This document shows positions 17,701 to 24,569 of a stretch of 64,000 nt of DNA, piece by piece. The translations under genes were made by a program, and so were the position numbers. The notes below the pieces were generated by a model. It was not told where the DNA came from, searched no databases, and worked only from the letters and a program-made list of their open reading frames with translations. How positions within the stretch are numbered: the first letter of the stretch is position 1; the number at the start of each line of letters is the position of its first letter. The stretch is from Flavobacterium terrisoli (GTDB lineage: Bacteria; Bacteroidota; Bacteroidia; Flavobacteriales; Flavobacteriaceae). The DNA lies in contig NZ_JARGNA010000008.1 in assembly GCF_030167905.1 (NCBI RefSeq), positions 1 to 64,000 of the forward strand, given 5' to 3'.

Positions 17701-19111
17701 CTTCTATACCAACCAAAGCAAGGATTGGGAGATATACAATTAAGATTACAATCTGTCCAAATGCGGCCGAGCTCATCATTTTACGTGCGTTGCTTAATAC
17801 ACTATGATCCATCTGGTCTTGTGTAAGTGTCTGTCCCTTGTGCTTGACATGGAGATAGTGCATTGTCGCCTCAATGATGATGACGGCACCGTCGACTATG
17901 AGACCGAAATCAATCGCCCCAAGGCTCATCAGGTTACCGTCAACACCAAAAAGGTTCATTAAACAGATTGCAAAGAGCATGGCCAGTGGTATTACGGAAG
18001 CTACGATTAAACCTGCCCTCAAATTCCCTAATAAAAGAACAAGGACAAAAATTACAATCAGCGCTCCCTCGGCCAGGTTTTTGGTTACTGTTCCAATAGC
18101 ATTGTTTACTAATTTGGTACGGTCAAGAAATGGCTCAATAGTGACACCCTCAGGAAGTGTTTTCTCAATTTGAGCCATACGCGTTTTTACATTGCCAATT
18201 ACTTTAGAAGCATTTCCTCCTTTAAGCATCAGTACGATTCCACCAACTACTTCTCCTTCATTATTACGGGTCATTGCGCCATAACGTGTTGCAGCACCGA
18301 GCTGTACATCGGCAACGTTTCTTATAAGTACAGGTGTACTGTTGGCATTGGTCTTGACAACAATATTTTCAATGTCCGCAATATTATTGATCAAACCCTC
18401 ACTGCGGATAAAATAAGCGTTTGGTTTCTTATCGATATAGGCACCTCCTGTATTTTGGTTATTTTTTTCCAGAGCATTAAATACATCGCTAATGCTGATA
18501 TTCATACTACGCAATTTATCAGGATTTAAAGCGATTTCGTATTGTTTTAGGAAACCTCCAAAACTACTTACATCGGCTATTCCTTCAACACCAAGCAATT
18601 GCCTTCTGACAATCCAATCCTGGATGCTACGTAGCTCGGTAGCGTCGTATTTTTTCTCATACCCTTTTTTTGCATGTAATACATATTGATAGATTTCCCC
18701 TAATCCGGTAGATACTGGAGCCATTGAAGGCATACCCATTCCTGGAGGAATTTGCTCGCTTGCTTCGTTAAGTCTCTCTGCGACCTGTTGACGCGCCCAA
18801 TATACATCAACATTTTCCTTGAAAACTACAGTTACAACCGAAAGCCCAAAACGGCTAAAGGAACGAACCTCTTCAATATCCTTGATAGTGGACATTGTTT
18901 GTTCTACAGGAAAAGTTACAAACCTTTCTATATCTTCAGCACCGTTACTTGGTGAACTCGTTATAATCTGAACCTGATTGTTAGTGATGTCAGGTACGGC
19001 ATCAATAGGTAATTGTTTGACGGAGTAAACTCCCCAGATTATTAGGCCTAATACCATAAGACCAATAATCAATTTGTTCTTTATAGAAAACTGAATGATT
19101 TTATTTAACAT
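14744..19111 (-). CDS. czcA: CzcA/CusA-type RND metal efflux pump fused to a CzcC-like outer-membrane channel
   Basis: A 1455-residue polypeptide joining two partners that most bacteria make separately. Residues 1 to about 1035 are a heavy-metal RND pump: start KIIQFSIKNKLIIGLMVLGL, twelve membrane helices, DFGLIVDGAVIIIEA in helix 4 (the D..D..E proton relay of the HME class), and FGVAVLNGIVLIAEFN in helix 10. At residue 1040 a methionine is followed by a good signal peptide (KVSPTVAIIALLFTINFATAQ), and residues 1065-1455 are a TolC/CzcC-like helical barrel (LTLSQAIEEGVKNNREMS, LRYEAGESTLLEQSTAEAQR). Such fusions are known in Bacteroidota. Divalent-metal efflux is likely from the operon. Internal initiation at 15994 might also yield the channel alone. 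Confidence 0.93.
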   Translation of the reverse strand: MLNKIIQFSIKNKLIIGLMVLGLIIWGVYSVKQLPIDAVPDITNNQVQIITSSPSNGAEDIERFVTFPVEQTMSTIKDIEEVRSFSRFGLSVVTVVFKENVDVYWARQQVAERLNEASEQIPPGMGMPSMAPVSTGLGEIYQYVLHAKKGYEKKYDATELRSIQDWIVRRQLLGVEGIADVSSFGGFLKQYEIALNPDKLRSMNISISDVFNALEKNNQNTGGAYIDKKPNAYFIRSEGLINNIADIENIVVKTNANSTPVLIRNVADVQLGAATRYGAMTRNNEGEVVGGIVLMLKGGNASKVIGNVKTRMAQIEKTLPEGVTIEPFLDRTKLVNNAIGTVTKNLAEGALIVIFVLVLLLGNLRAGLIVASVIPLAMLFAICLMNLFGVDGNLMSLGAIDFGLIVDGAVIIIEATMHYLHVKHKGQTLTQDQMDHSVLSNARKMMSSAAFGQIVILIVYLPILALVGIEGKMFRPMAQTVSFAILGAFILSLTYVPVMSALFLNKKVTDKQNISDRIINAVQRAYTPLLAFALRSKALIIGIAVGLLTISVGIFSYLGAEFIPTLEEGDFAVELRVLTGSSLSQTVETSLKTAKVLKENFPEVKEVIGKIGSSEIPTDPMPVEACDMMVILKDKSEWTTADNTADLAEKMQKKLEENLAGATFGFQQPIQMRFNELISGVKQDVAIKIFGEDMNKLAKYAKEVGGIAGNIKGAEDIYVEQVSGLPQIVIGFHRDKIAQFGLNIEDVNSAIRSAFAGEAAGLVFEGEKRFSLVVRLCKENRQSLDDVKNLFVTAPNGNQIPLDQVADISFKEGPNQIQREDAKRRIIVGFNVRGRDVESVVAEIQAKIGQHIKFEPGYYPTYGGTFENLQAAKDRLAIAVPVSLMLIFLLLFFAFGSVKQALLIFTAIPLSAIGGIFALWMRGMPFSISAGVGFIALFGVAVLNGIVLIAEFNLLKREGMTDLKQIVIKGTSVRLRPVVMTALVASLGFMPMALSHGSGGEVQKPLATVVIGGLFTATLLTLLVLPILYMWFEKFKKKEMKVSPTVAIIALLFTINFATAQTTNPPLTLSQAIEEGVKNNREMSVANLDVSYQKQQKKAAVEIPKTELTGMFGQYNSFEKNDKNFAVSQTIPFPTTFAANAALGKAMIRSSELKLNVTKNELIYRIKQAYINLEYLYARQALLTKQDSIFSGFYKSAKLRYEAGESTLLEQSTAEAQRNETRNILQQDKANIVIYLAQLQALLGRSEPVTIAYSKFEPGDYLLTADLSASGSNPGLAFLQQQIEVATQEKRVQRSRALPDLTFGYFNQSLIGSPTSASGTQIATSADRFQGFQAGISIPVFYGYYRSRVKAAEINKQIAKKTLEGQQIGLKGEYEQAVQEYIKNKTSIDYYKSSGLPNADLLLSKSESAYKNGDISYAENLLNLKTATSIQENYLYAILQHNLSISLLEFLSGKN

Positions 19112-19209
19112 TGAAAATAATATAATGAATTAGAAAAATCAGCAAATAGGACATTTGCCGCTGTTCGTGCTAGTGCACAATTTTCTAACCCGAAGTTACT
19201 CGGGCATCA

Positions 19210-19536
19210 TTATACTATCTGAGGGGGTTGCCAAATGCTTCCGTAAAAATTGGAATAGATTGCGGAAGTGTATGTAGAATTTGAAGTCTTTATTTCTTCA
19301 AACGCTGTCTGAGGATCAAATGAGATTGTAGGAAAATAATTTAAAGTGATTTGGCCACAACAATTACAGATACAAAATGGTGAGCATAAATCTTTGTCTT
19401 TATTTTCAGAATGATCTTTCTTATGTTGTGTGTAAGAAACTGTGGAATGTACTGAACTATTGCTCTGGATATCAACACATGGTTTTGTGGATAGAGCAAG
19501 AATAATAATAGCTAGTATTTGGCATAAGTACTTCAC
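19210..19536 (-). CDS. Small secreted Cys-rich protein (DUF6660-like)
   Basis: A 108-residue protein with a signal peptide (residues 1-18) followed by CVDIQSN and a hydrophilic His/Lys/Asp-rich stretch. The cysteine cluster CSPFCICNCCG lies near residues 50-61. The remainder is aromatic-rich (NLFP-like NYFPTISF, NFYGSIWQPPQIV). It resembles short proteins encoded at the head of CzcA-type operons in Bacteroidota, often called DUF6660, which I recall only by pattern. Metal binding at the Cys cluster is likely. It lies about 100 bases upstream of the pump gene on the same strand and is probably the first gene of the efflux operon. Confidence 0.65.
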   Translation of the reverse strand: MKYLCQILAIIILALSTKPCVDIQSNSSVHSTVSYTQHKKDHSENKDKDLCSPFCICNCCGQITLNYFPTISFDPQTAFEEIKTSNSTYTSAIYSNFYGSIWQPPQIV

Positions 19537-19636
19537 GCAACAATATTAGTAAATATTTTAATACGATTATACTTTTTTATTTTTTTTAGGATATCTTAAG
19601 AAAAATTTTGTCTCAAGAGCATCTAAAAAAATAGTT

Positions 19637-20515
19637 TTACATTTCGTAGTACAACCCTTTATCAACTTTTGCTGGTACATCTTTTTCTCCCATCATCTGC
19701 CTGATATTTATTTCAATAGTCTGCGCTATTGAGGTCATTGGTGTATCCACGGGCAGATTTTCAAAAGGATCCTGCATAATTATTGCTGTCTTTTCCACAG
19801 CTATAAATACTAGAGGGATTATAATAGAAATTACAATCTCTGTGATAAACTGACTATGATCTAATCCGAAAGGTAATAATGCAGTAAAAGTATAAATCAA
19901 AGTATGTAGAATAATACTATAAGAACGTGGAAATACCGTATTTTTTATCCTTTCACATTTGCCCATACTATCGCAAAGTCTAGTTATTACATCATTTAGC
20001 TGGAACTGTTGAAACTCTGATATTTTGCCCTGCCTTACGAGTCTGTTTATTTGTTGTGAGTGTTCGTCTAAAATTGCGTTAGGTAAATTTGCTGCTCCAA
20101 TTTTATGTAGCATTAAATATTCATCAACTTTTTGGGAATAAGGCAGTTTTCTTAATGTTTCTCCCAATAGATGAACCCAAATTATCTGCCGTTCAGCAAT
20201 TTTTTTTTGCTCATCAGTATCATCGGGAAGAAATTGTATAACGTTTCTAATAAGTGTGCGGCTGTCATTAACTATGGCACCCCAAACAATTCTTGCCTCC
20301 CACCACCTTTCATAAGATTGTGATGTCCTGAATGCTAACAAGACTGAAACAACTGTTCCCATCAAAGCCAAAATACTTAATGGAATATTTATTCCTGTAA
20401 ATTCCTCACGAATATGAAGAAATCCGATGATTAATGCAAATATTACAACATACAAGATTTGCCATTTAATGAGTTTTATAAAATATAGAATCGATATTCT
20501 TCGGTTTAATAACAT
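19637..20515 (-). CDS. Bestrophin-family ion channel
   Basis: A 292-residue membrane protein. The N-terminal helix pair (FIKLIKWQILYVVIFALIIG and NIPLSILALMGTVVSVLLAF) is followed by the hallmark RTSQSYERWWEARIVWGAIVN. Further in come the conserved DSRTLIRNVIQFL and, near residues 240-260, AVEKTAIIMQDPFENLPVDTP, which matches the EDPFG-like calcium/anion-gate region of bestrophins. Bacterial members form pentameric channels for cations or anions. It is separated from the Cys-rich gene by about 100 bases and from the inverted-repeat block by its start. Whether it belongs to the efflux operon is unclear. Confidence 0.88.
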   Translation of the reverse strand: MLLNRRISILYFIKLIKWQILYVVIFALIIGFLHIREEFTGINIPLSILALMGTVVSVLLAFRTSQSYERWWEARIVWGAIVNDSRTLIRNVIQFLPDDTDEQKKIAERQIIWVHLLGETLRKLPYSQKVDEYLMLHKIGAANLPNAILDEHSQQINRLVRQGKISEFQQFQLNDVITRLCDSMGKCERIKNTVFPRSYSIILHTLIYTFTALLPFGLDHSQFITEIVISIIIPLVFIAVEKTAIIMQDPFENLPVDTPMTSIAQTIEINIRQMMGEKDVPAKVDKGLYYEM

Positions 20516-20870
20516 TTACTTTATTTTTATTTCACATTCTTTTATAATGCGGTTCATCTGAAATGGCTTTTGCTATTTAATTTTCCGTCGCTTTTGTTTT
20601 ATCATTATATGATGGATAATCCTGGTACCATTAATGGTCTTTACTCATTCTTTAGTCCCAAAGGATTAATTGAAAATTATTCCGATTGGGAAGACAATAT
20701 GGGTAAATGCAGAAGGTTATGTAAAACCCTGAATTGGTATTAGGTATACTTATACGAAAATATATTTTTTTCTTTATAGCTATCAATTCGAGAGATATTT
20801 TTTTTAATATTTTATAGCAAGTTGAATGAAATGAGATAACTATCGCTCATAATTGCCACTTCTAGCCAAC
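20516..20870. other. Intergenic stretch with no convincing gene
   Basis: 355 AT-rich bases upstream of the bestrophin. A frame from ATG 20612 to TAG 20743 encodes 43 residues (starting DNPGTINGLYSFF), but its Met has no supporting context, and I recognise no family. I see no terminator, tRNA or clear promoter on the plus strand. The minus-strand promoter of the bestrophin gene must lie here. Confidence 0.4.
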
Positions 20871-20945
20871 GCTCCTAAAAAAATTACCGTCACAATTATT
20901 GATACAATAATGCGTACACTGCGTGACTTGCGCCGGTAATTTTTT
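20871..20945. repeat. Structured dispersed repeat, copy A
   Basis: A 75-base element with two nested inverted repeats. The outer stem is AAAAAATTACCG (20878-20889) with CGGTAATTTTTT (20934-20945), perfect over 12 bp. The inner stem is ATTATTG with CAATAAT around a 3-base loop (20895-20911). The arm between them holds GTACACT and GACTTGC. A related copy with the same order of parts lies at 35944-36014, about three quarters identical by eye. Both copies lie at edges of accessory DNA and each is followed within 15 bases by a palindrome. It could be a recombination or regulatory site or the footprint of a small mobile repeat. Confidence 0.6.
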
Positions 20946-20952
20946 CTCCCAA

Positions 20953-21015
20953 GCTTCTTTACATAATGTGGCATTATAGCTCTAAAGAGACTATAATAAC
21001 ATTATGTAAAAAAGC
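20953..21015. repeat. Long palindrome (stem of 17 bp with one mismatch, nested stems)
   Basis: TTTACATAATGT at 20958-20969 pairs perfectly with ACATTATGTAAA at 20999-21010, and the arms extend to 20953 and 21015 with one mismatch. Inside, ATTATAG (20973-20979) pairs with CTATAAT (20991-20997) and CTCT with AGAG. The whole 63 bases fold as one rod. Position between the bestrophin gene and a mobile-element gene suggests a recombination or replication site. Confidence 0.75.
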
Positions 21016-21049
21016 CGCGCACCCCACAAGCGGTAAGTATTTGCATTGC

Positions 21050-21125
21050 TTTTGTAAGTGCTGCAAATGGCTTAGAACTTCAGTTAGATTGCCTATTGAT
21101 AAAGCCATTTGCAGCACCCACAAAA
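21050..21125. repeat. Inverted repeat, 24-bp stem with two mismatches
   Basis: Bases 21058-21073 (GTGCTGCAAATGGCTT) are the exact complement of 21102-21117. The pairing continues outward, TTTTGT at 21050 with ACAAAA at 21120, after two mismatched bases. Beyond that GTATTTG pairs again after a short bulge. The loop is 28 bases. No gene overlaps. This is the second of six inverted repeats in 790 bases. Confidence 0.75.
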
Positions 21126-21142
21126 CCAAATACCCGGCAACA

Positions 21143-21289
21143 GTATCATTTTTTATTTGCCACGACATCCCACACATTGCTTAGCGGCAGCAAATGCCAG
21201 TTCATTTATAATTAATTGGAACTAATCTTCAGCATCTGCTACCACAAAAGCAATCAGAAAATCATTATTAAGCAAATAAAAAATGATAC
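21143..21289. repeat. Inverted repeat, 18-bp perfect arms, 111-base spacer
   Basis: GTATCATTTTTTATTTGC at 21143-21160 is the exact complement of 21272-21289. The spacer has no gene. It includes GCGGCAGC near 21182, which can pair with GCTGCC near 21303, so folds with the flank are possible. Long AT-rich arms at this distance could be insertion-element ends, but no target duplication is obvious. Confidence 0.7.
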
Positions 21290-21336
21290 ACTTGCCCGCA
21301 CTGCTGCCCCGTCGCACTCGGTAGTAACATGCATTG

Positions 21337-21425
21337 TTTTTTGAAGATGCTTTCCATTTTCACAGCATAAACTATTTGTAATTGAAACTCTCAATTCACA
21401 ATCGCCTTTAAGCATCCTCAAAAAA
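21337..21425. repeat. Inverted repeat, 16-bp arms with one mismatch
   Basis: TTTTTTGAAGATGCTT at 21337-21352 pairs with AAGCATCCTCAAAAAA at 21410-21425 with one mismatch, around 57 bases. No gene is seen inside. Fourth of the series. Confidence 0.6.
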
Positions 21426-21441
21426 TCAAATCCAAGAAAGA

Positions 21442-21519
21442 GTGTGAAATTGCAGGGCTTGATAAAAAGACATTTTGATTGTAGCATTTGATATTTTATC
21501 AAGCCCTGCAATTTCACAC
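21442..21519. repeat. Inverted repeat, 26-bp perfect arms, 26-base loop
   Basis: Bases 21442-21467 (starting GTGTGAAATTGCAGGG) are the exact complement of 21494-21519. The stem is the longest perfect one in the window and encloses a 26-base AT-rich loop. It lacks the T-run placed right after a stem that a terminator needs. The CAAGCCCTGC on its right arm recurs at about 21610 inside the next repeat. Confidence 0.8.
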
Positions 21520-21594
21520 CCTTTTCAAGACAATCCCGATTATTTATCAAAATAAAAAAGAGATAAAAAAGAGAGCAAAACTAAGCTCCGGGTA

Positions 21595-21740
21595 TTCAAA
21601 AAAGCAAGTTCAAGCCCTGCGGGTTTTGAAAAAAATCTCCACCCAAACCTTTCCAAAACAACTCCTGTTTTCAGCATAAAATACCCGATTCTACAGAACG
21701 TATCGGGTAGTATTTTTTTCAAAAAACTTGCTTTTTTGAA
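21595..21740. repeat. Inverted repeat, 16-bp perfect arms with a nested hairpin
   Basis: TTCAAAAAAGCAAGTT at 21595-21610 pairs exactly with 21725-21740. Inside, TACCCGAT (21682-21689) pairs with ATCGGGTA (21702-21709). The right edge runs into a T-rich stretch and ends about 100 bases before the gene at 21840, and could form an attenuator-like leader for it. Just downstream at 21800-21820 GCGAAGC is repeated directly. Confidence 0.7.
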
Positions 21741-21839
21741 ACCCTCCACTTCAACAAACGGCTTTCTTTTTTCTCTTTTTTTCTTTTGAAAAATTTATGT
21801 GCGAAGCGTAGCGAAGCACATCCACTTTAAGCCGAAGCC

Positions 21840-22259
21840 ATGAAGAACTACATTATTAAAACCCACAAAAAAGACACTAACTACGCCAAACCACATCTTT
21901 TCATTCTTAACAAAGGAATGAACAGCGGTAAGCCCCAAAAAGAGCCATTCACAAACAGTTTCGTTGTCATTTTCGAGAATGAGAACGACTGCGAAAGCAT
22001 TTTTTGGATAACCTACAGCCTTTGGCAGTCCAAATTTTGGCACCGAAACCTCGTTGGGTCTGTAATTCCATTTTTGCGAATCAATGATTTCATAAAAGAA
22101 TTTTCTAAAAAAGCCGATGAAATGTTGAGCGATTTCGAAGAGCATCAAAAAAATGTTCAGGCACTCCGCTTACTCGAAGCAAAGGCAACTCAATTTAATC
22201 AAAACCTCAATTTAATCAGTGATATGCGAAGAATCATTCTCCATCGCTATTGCAAATAA
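21840..22259 (+). CDS. Mobile-element protein of unknown function (DUF6943-like)
   Basis: A 139-residue soluble protein that starts KNYIIKTHKK and contains YAKPHLFILNKGMNSGKPQ and FTNSFVVIFENENDCES. A basic C-terminal helical segment follows (RLLEAKATQFNQNLNLISDMR). Proteins of this shape sit at the front of PcfK/PcfJ gene groups in Bacteroidota mobile elements; I associate the pattern with DUF6943 but cannot confirm that. It is the first gene after the inverted-repeat block, with a 20-base gap before the 59-residue gene. No activity can be assigned. Confidence 0.65.
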   Translation: MKNYIIKTHKKDTNYAKPHLFILNKGMNSGKPQKEPFTNSFVVIFENENDCESIFWITYSLWQSKFWHRNLVGSVIPFLRINDFIKEFSKKADEMLSDFEEHQKNVQALRLLEAKATQFNQNLNLISDMRRIILHRYCK

Positions 22260-22280
22260 TCAACATTTAAAAATTGAATT

Positions 22281-22460
22281 ATGACACTATTTATTCTCTA
22301 CCAAACAGACATCTGGAAAACTAAATCTTCACGGGTTTATTTCGGAGTATTCGATTGCAGACAAAAAGCATTGGATTGTGCAAAATACCATGATTTGTAT
22401 GCACACAATTCAAAAGTAGTAATTGAAGAAGTTACCCTAAATCAATGTTCAGAAAATTAA
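22281..22460 (+). CDS. 59-residue mobile-element protein
   Basis: A complete small frame from ATG 22281 to TAA 22460, located 21 bases after the preceding stop and 16 before the PcfK-like gene. The product begins TLFILYQTDIWKTKSSRVY and has a compact alpha/beta pattern (FGVFDCRQKALDCAKYHDL, KVVIEEVTLNQ). The length and style suggest a folded domain of one sheet and one helix. Gene order and spacing strongly suggest a real gene of the same operon. No family recognised. Confidence 0.6.
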   Translation: MTLFILYQTDIWKTKSSRVYFGVFDCRQKALDCAKYHDLYAHNSKVVIEEVTLNQCSEN

Positions 22461-22476
22461 CCAAATAATATAAGCC

Positions 22477-22830
22477 ATGAAAGAAACAACAGACCCATTT
22501 AAAGAAGCAATTTTAAATCATTTGCAAGAATTAGCAAATAATGATGCCTTGTTTGCCAAAACATTTAGCAAGCCATACAAAAATATTGATGATTGTGCTA
22601 CATACATTCTGAGCGAAGTAAAGAAAAGCCAAAGAAACGGCTTTGCTGATGAAGAAATTTTCAATATGGCAATTCATTATTACGATGAAGAAACAGTTGA
22701 AATAGGAAAGCCAATATCAGCCAAAGTAATAGTCAATCGTTCAATTGCTGCACCGGCACGTACAAATGATACTCCAAAATCAACAACTAAAAACGTTGAT
22801 GCTAATCAAACTTCATTATTCAAACTCTAA
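22477..22830 (+). CDS. PcfK-like protein
   Basis: A 117-residue protein matching the PcfK-like family: it opens TDPFKEAILNHLQELANND and has FAKTFSKPYKNIDDCATYILSEV, then FADEEIFNMAIHYYDEETVE. The name comes from the pheromone plasmid pCF10; the family is widespread in Bacteroidota conjugative elements, and its biochemical role is unknown. The last 30 residues are a low-complexity linker. It ends 4 bases before the PcfJ-like start, the usual pairing for this family. Signs of translation coupling are the short gap and shared strand. Confidence 0.8.
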   Translation: MKETTDPFKEAILNHLQELANNDALFAKTFSKPYKNIDDCATYILSEVKKSQRNGFADEEIFNMAIHYYDEETVEIGKPISAKVIVNRSIAAPARTNDTPKSTTKNVDANQTSLFKL

Positions 22831-22834
22831 CGCT

Positions 22835-24124
22835 ATGAAACCAAAAACTGCGCTCGAAATAAAAATAGTTGAGTTGAGTAGGAACTTACCTCAAATAACA
22901 CAACAGCAAAATGAATTAGCATTTACAAAATGCTTTGATAACTACGCGGTACAATCAAGAAAAAGCATCTTCTGTCTTGAATGTGGTCACAATTGGAAAG
23001 TTTCAGATACCACCAAACTTAAGAAAGTCACTTGTAAAAAATGCTCTAAAACGTTAGTTATAACTGAGAATTACAACAACGGACTAAAAGAAACAGATTA
23101 CTACCAAATAATTACAACGGCTGATAAATTTCAGATTGTTAGAATGGTTTGCATCAGCAAAACCATGAGAAAGAATTGTCAATGTTCTCATTTTGCTCAT
23201 GAAGTGATGCAGATATTCATTGATGGAAAAGGAAAAACCCGGACAATGTCAAAAAATGTAATGGGCTTATCCCACTATTATGACCAATGGATTGTCAGCA
23301 GTGAGCTATCCCTTAAATCTAATGACAACAATCGCAGATTCTCTTTAATACCAAGCTTTATTCAGCCAAACAAAAAAGTGTCGCCAATTGTGAAAAGGAA
23401 TGGTTTTAAAGGTAAGTTCTTTGGTATTGCACCTCAAATATTGTTTAAGGTAATTCTATCCGATAGTATCGCTGAAACCTTGCTAAAAGCAAATCAACAC
23501 GATATGCTGTATTATCATATTAGAAATACAAGTTTAAAATCCACAGGAATTTATTGGAATGCAATAAAAATATCCATCAGAAACAACTACCAAATTAAAG
23601 ATGCAAAACTTTGGATTGATTACATTGATTTGCTTCAATATTTCATGAAAGACATTAGAAGCCCAAAATATGTTTGTCCCTTAGATTTAAAAAAGGCACA
23701 TGATAAATTGATGGCTAAAAAGATAAAAGAAATTTGGAAAGGTACAGTTGAGGAAAACAAAAAGCAAATTGATAAAAACCAAAAGCATTACTTCAAAGCT
23801 AAGAAGCAATTCTTCGGATTGGTTTTTTCAGAAAAAAACATTTCAATAAACGTGATTGAAACAATAAAGGAATTTTTAGAAGAGGGCTGTATTCACAATC
23901 ATTGTGTATTCACAAATGAATACTACAAAAAACAAAATTCACTAATTCTTTCAGCAAAAGTAAATGGTGTACATGCTGAAACAATTCAAATTTCTCTTGA
24001 AAACCTTGAGATACTTCAATCGCGGGGAAAAGGCAATAAAGCAACTAAGTATAATAAAGAAATTATTAAGCTAGTCAGCAAAAACCTTCCCCACATTCGG
24101 GCAAGAATGAAAACAGCTTGTTAA
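22835..24124 (+). CDS. PcfJ-like protein
   Basis: I start at ATG 22835 (429 residues, KPKTALEIK), since a longer frame would overlap pcfK. A zinc ribbon lies near residues 50-75 (CLECGHNW and CKKCSKT). The C-terminal half carries the PcfJ hallmark: DLKKAHDKLM, the middle GCIHNHCVFTNEYY, LILSAKVNGVHAETIQISL and the ending QSRGKGNKATKYNKEII. PcfJ is a conserved protein of conjugative and mobilisable elements with no proven activity; the ribbon suggests nucleic-acid binding. A terminator follows. No relaxase or coupling protein is present, so the element looks incomplete or small. Confidence 0.8.
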   Translation: MKPKTALEIKIVELSRNLPQITQQQNELAFTKCFDNYAVQSRKSIFCLECGHNWKVSDTTKLKKVTCKKCSKTLVITENYNNGLKETDYYQIITTADKFQIVRMVCISKTMRKNCQCSHFAHEVMQIFIDGKGKTRTMSKNVMGLSHYYDQWIVSSELSLKSNDNNRRFSLIPSFIQPNKKVSPIVKRNGFKGKFFGIAPQILFKVILSDSIAETLLKANQHDMLYYHIRNTSLKSTGIYWNAIKISIRNNYQIKDAKLWIDYIDLLQYFMKDIRSPKYVCPLDLKKAHDKLMAKKIKEIWKGTVEENKKQIDKNQKHYFKAKKQFFGLVFSEKNISINVIETIKEFLEEGCIHNHCVFTNEYYKKQNSLILSAKVNGVHAETIQISLENLEILQSRGKGNKATKYNKEIIKLVSKNLPHIRARMKTAC

Positions 24125-24129
24125 TAAAA

Positions 24130-24157
24130 AAAGCCAAGTCGCAAGACCTGGCTTTCA
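24130..24157. terminator. Bidirectional Rho-independent terminator
   Basis: AAAGCCAAGTC and GACCTGGCTTT form a stem with one bulge around GCAA, with A-run on the left and T-run on the right. It separates the converging pcfJ gene (+) and the minus-strand cassette and could stop transcription from both. Confidence 0.7.
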
Positions 24158-24180
24158 TTTTGTAAATCAATTATATTAAT

Positions 24181-24366
24181 TTACTTTTTGTGCTTCTTAA
24201 TAATACTTTTGAGTACTAACGAAATTGTAAAACTGACTATAGCTCCAACAGATGCTAATACAACAGTTTTCAAAACATCTGCCGATTGAATATTGGGTAT
24301 AATACTCAAAAATGTCCCTCCGGCAGTACCCATTAAAGTATGATTATTTGTTTGCATTACTTTCAA
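24181..24366 (-). CDS. Small hydrophobic (holin-like) protein, cassette gene 5
   Basis: A 61-residue protein, or 58 from the internal ATG at 24357. It has a first small-residue segment (LMGTAGGTFLSIIPN), a membrane helix (VLKTVVLASVGAIVSFTISLVL) and a basic tail (KSIIKKHKK). The start overlaps the end of the upstream gene by 14 to 23 bases. The gly-rich, single-helix, lysine-tailed pattern is like a small holin or membrane toxin, but I have no family match. It is the last gene of a five-gene minus-strand cassette. Confidence 0.65.
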   Translation of the reverse strand: MKVMQTNNHTLMGTAGGTFLSIIPNIQSADVLKTVVLASVGAIVSFTISLVLKSIIKKHKK

Positions 24367-24562
24367 TCGTTGTTAATTGGCTTACTGCTGAGGCAACACC
24401 TCCGGCAACAACCAAATAGCCACCAACCGAAGTTACAATAACTGGTAAAGCAATTGGCGCTGCCAAAATAGTCCCACCAATAGCTGCCAACACCAAACCA
24501 ACATTTCGAAGCACTTTAAAAAATTTCGGAGTGGGAGCTTGTGCTCTCTTAACAAGTTTCAT
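24344..24562 (-). CDS. Small hydrophobic protein with Gly/Ala-rich membrane helices, cassette gene 4
   Basis: 72 residues: a basic, Pro-containing N-terminus (KLVKRAQAPTPKFFKVLRN) and two adjacent helices (GLVLAAIGGTILAAPIALPV and TSVGGYLVVAGGVASAVSQL) with many glycines and alanines. This recurs in Bacteroidota next to DUF5675 and 253-residue-type genes as far as I recall, but has no named function. A holin-like or membrane-pore role is an inference from composition. The gap to the repeat-protein gene is only 7 bases. Confidence 0.7.
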   Translation of the reverse strand: MKLVKRAQAPTPKFFKVLRNVGLVLAAIGGTILAAPIALPVIVTSVGGYLVVAGGVASAVSQLTTIESNANK

Positions 24563-24569
24563 GATACTG

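Noticed and set aside
20612..20743. 43-residue gene upstream of the bestrophin
   Set aside because: No recognisable family, no start context and no neighbour on the same strand, so it is mentioned only in the gap note.
20953..21740. Retron or diversity-generating element behind the inverted repeats
   Set aside because: No reverse transcriptase gene is present anywhere in the window.
21840..24124. A complete conjugative element
   Set aside because: PcfK and PcfJ are present but no relaxase, coupling protein, integrase or Tra genes are seen.
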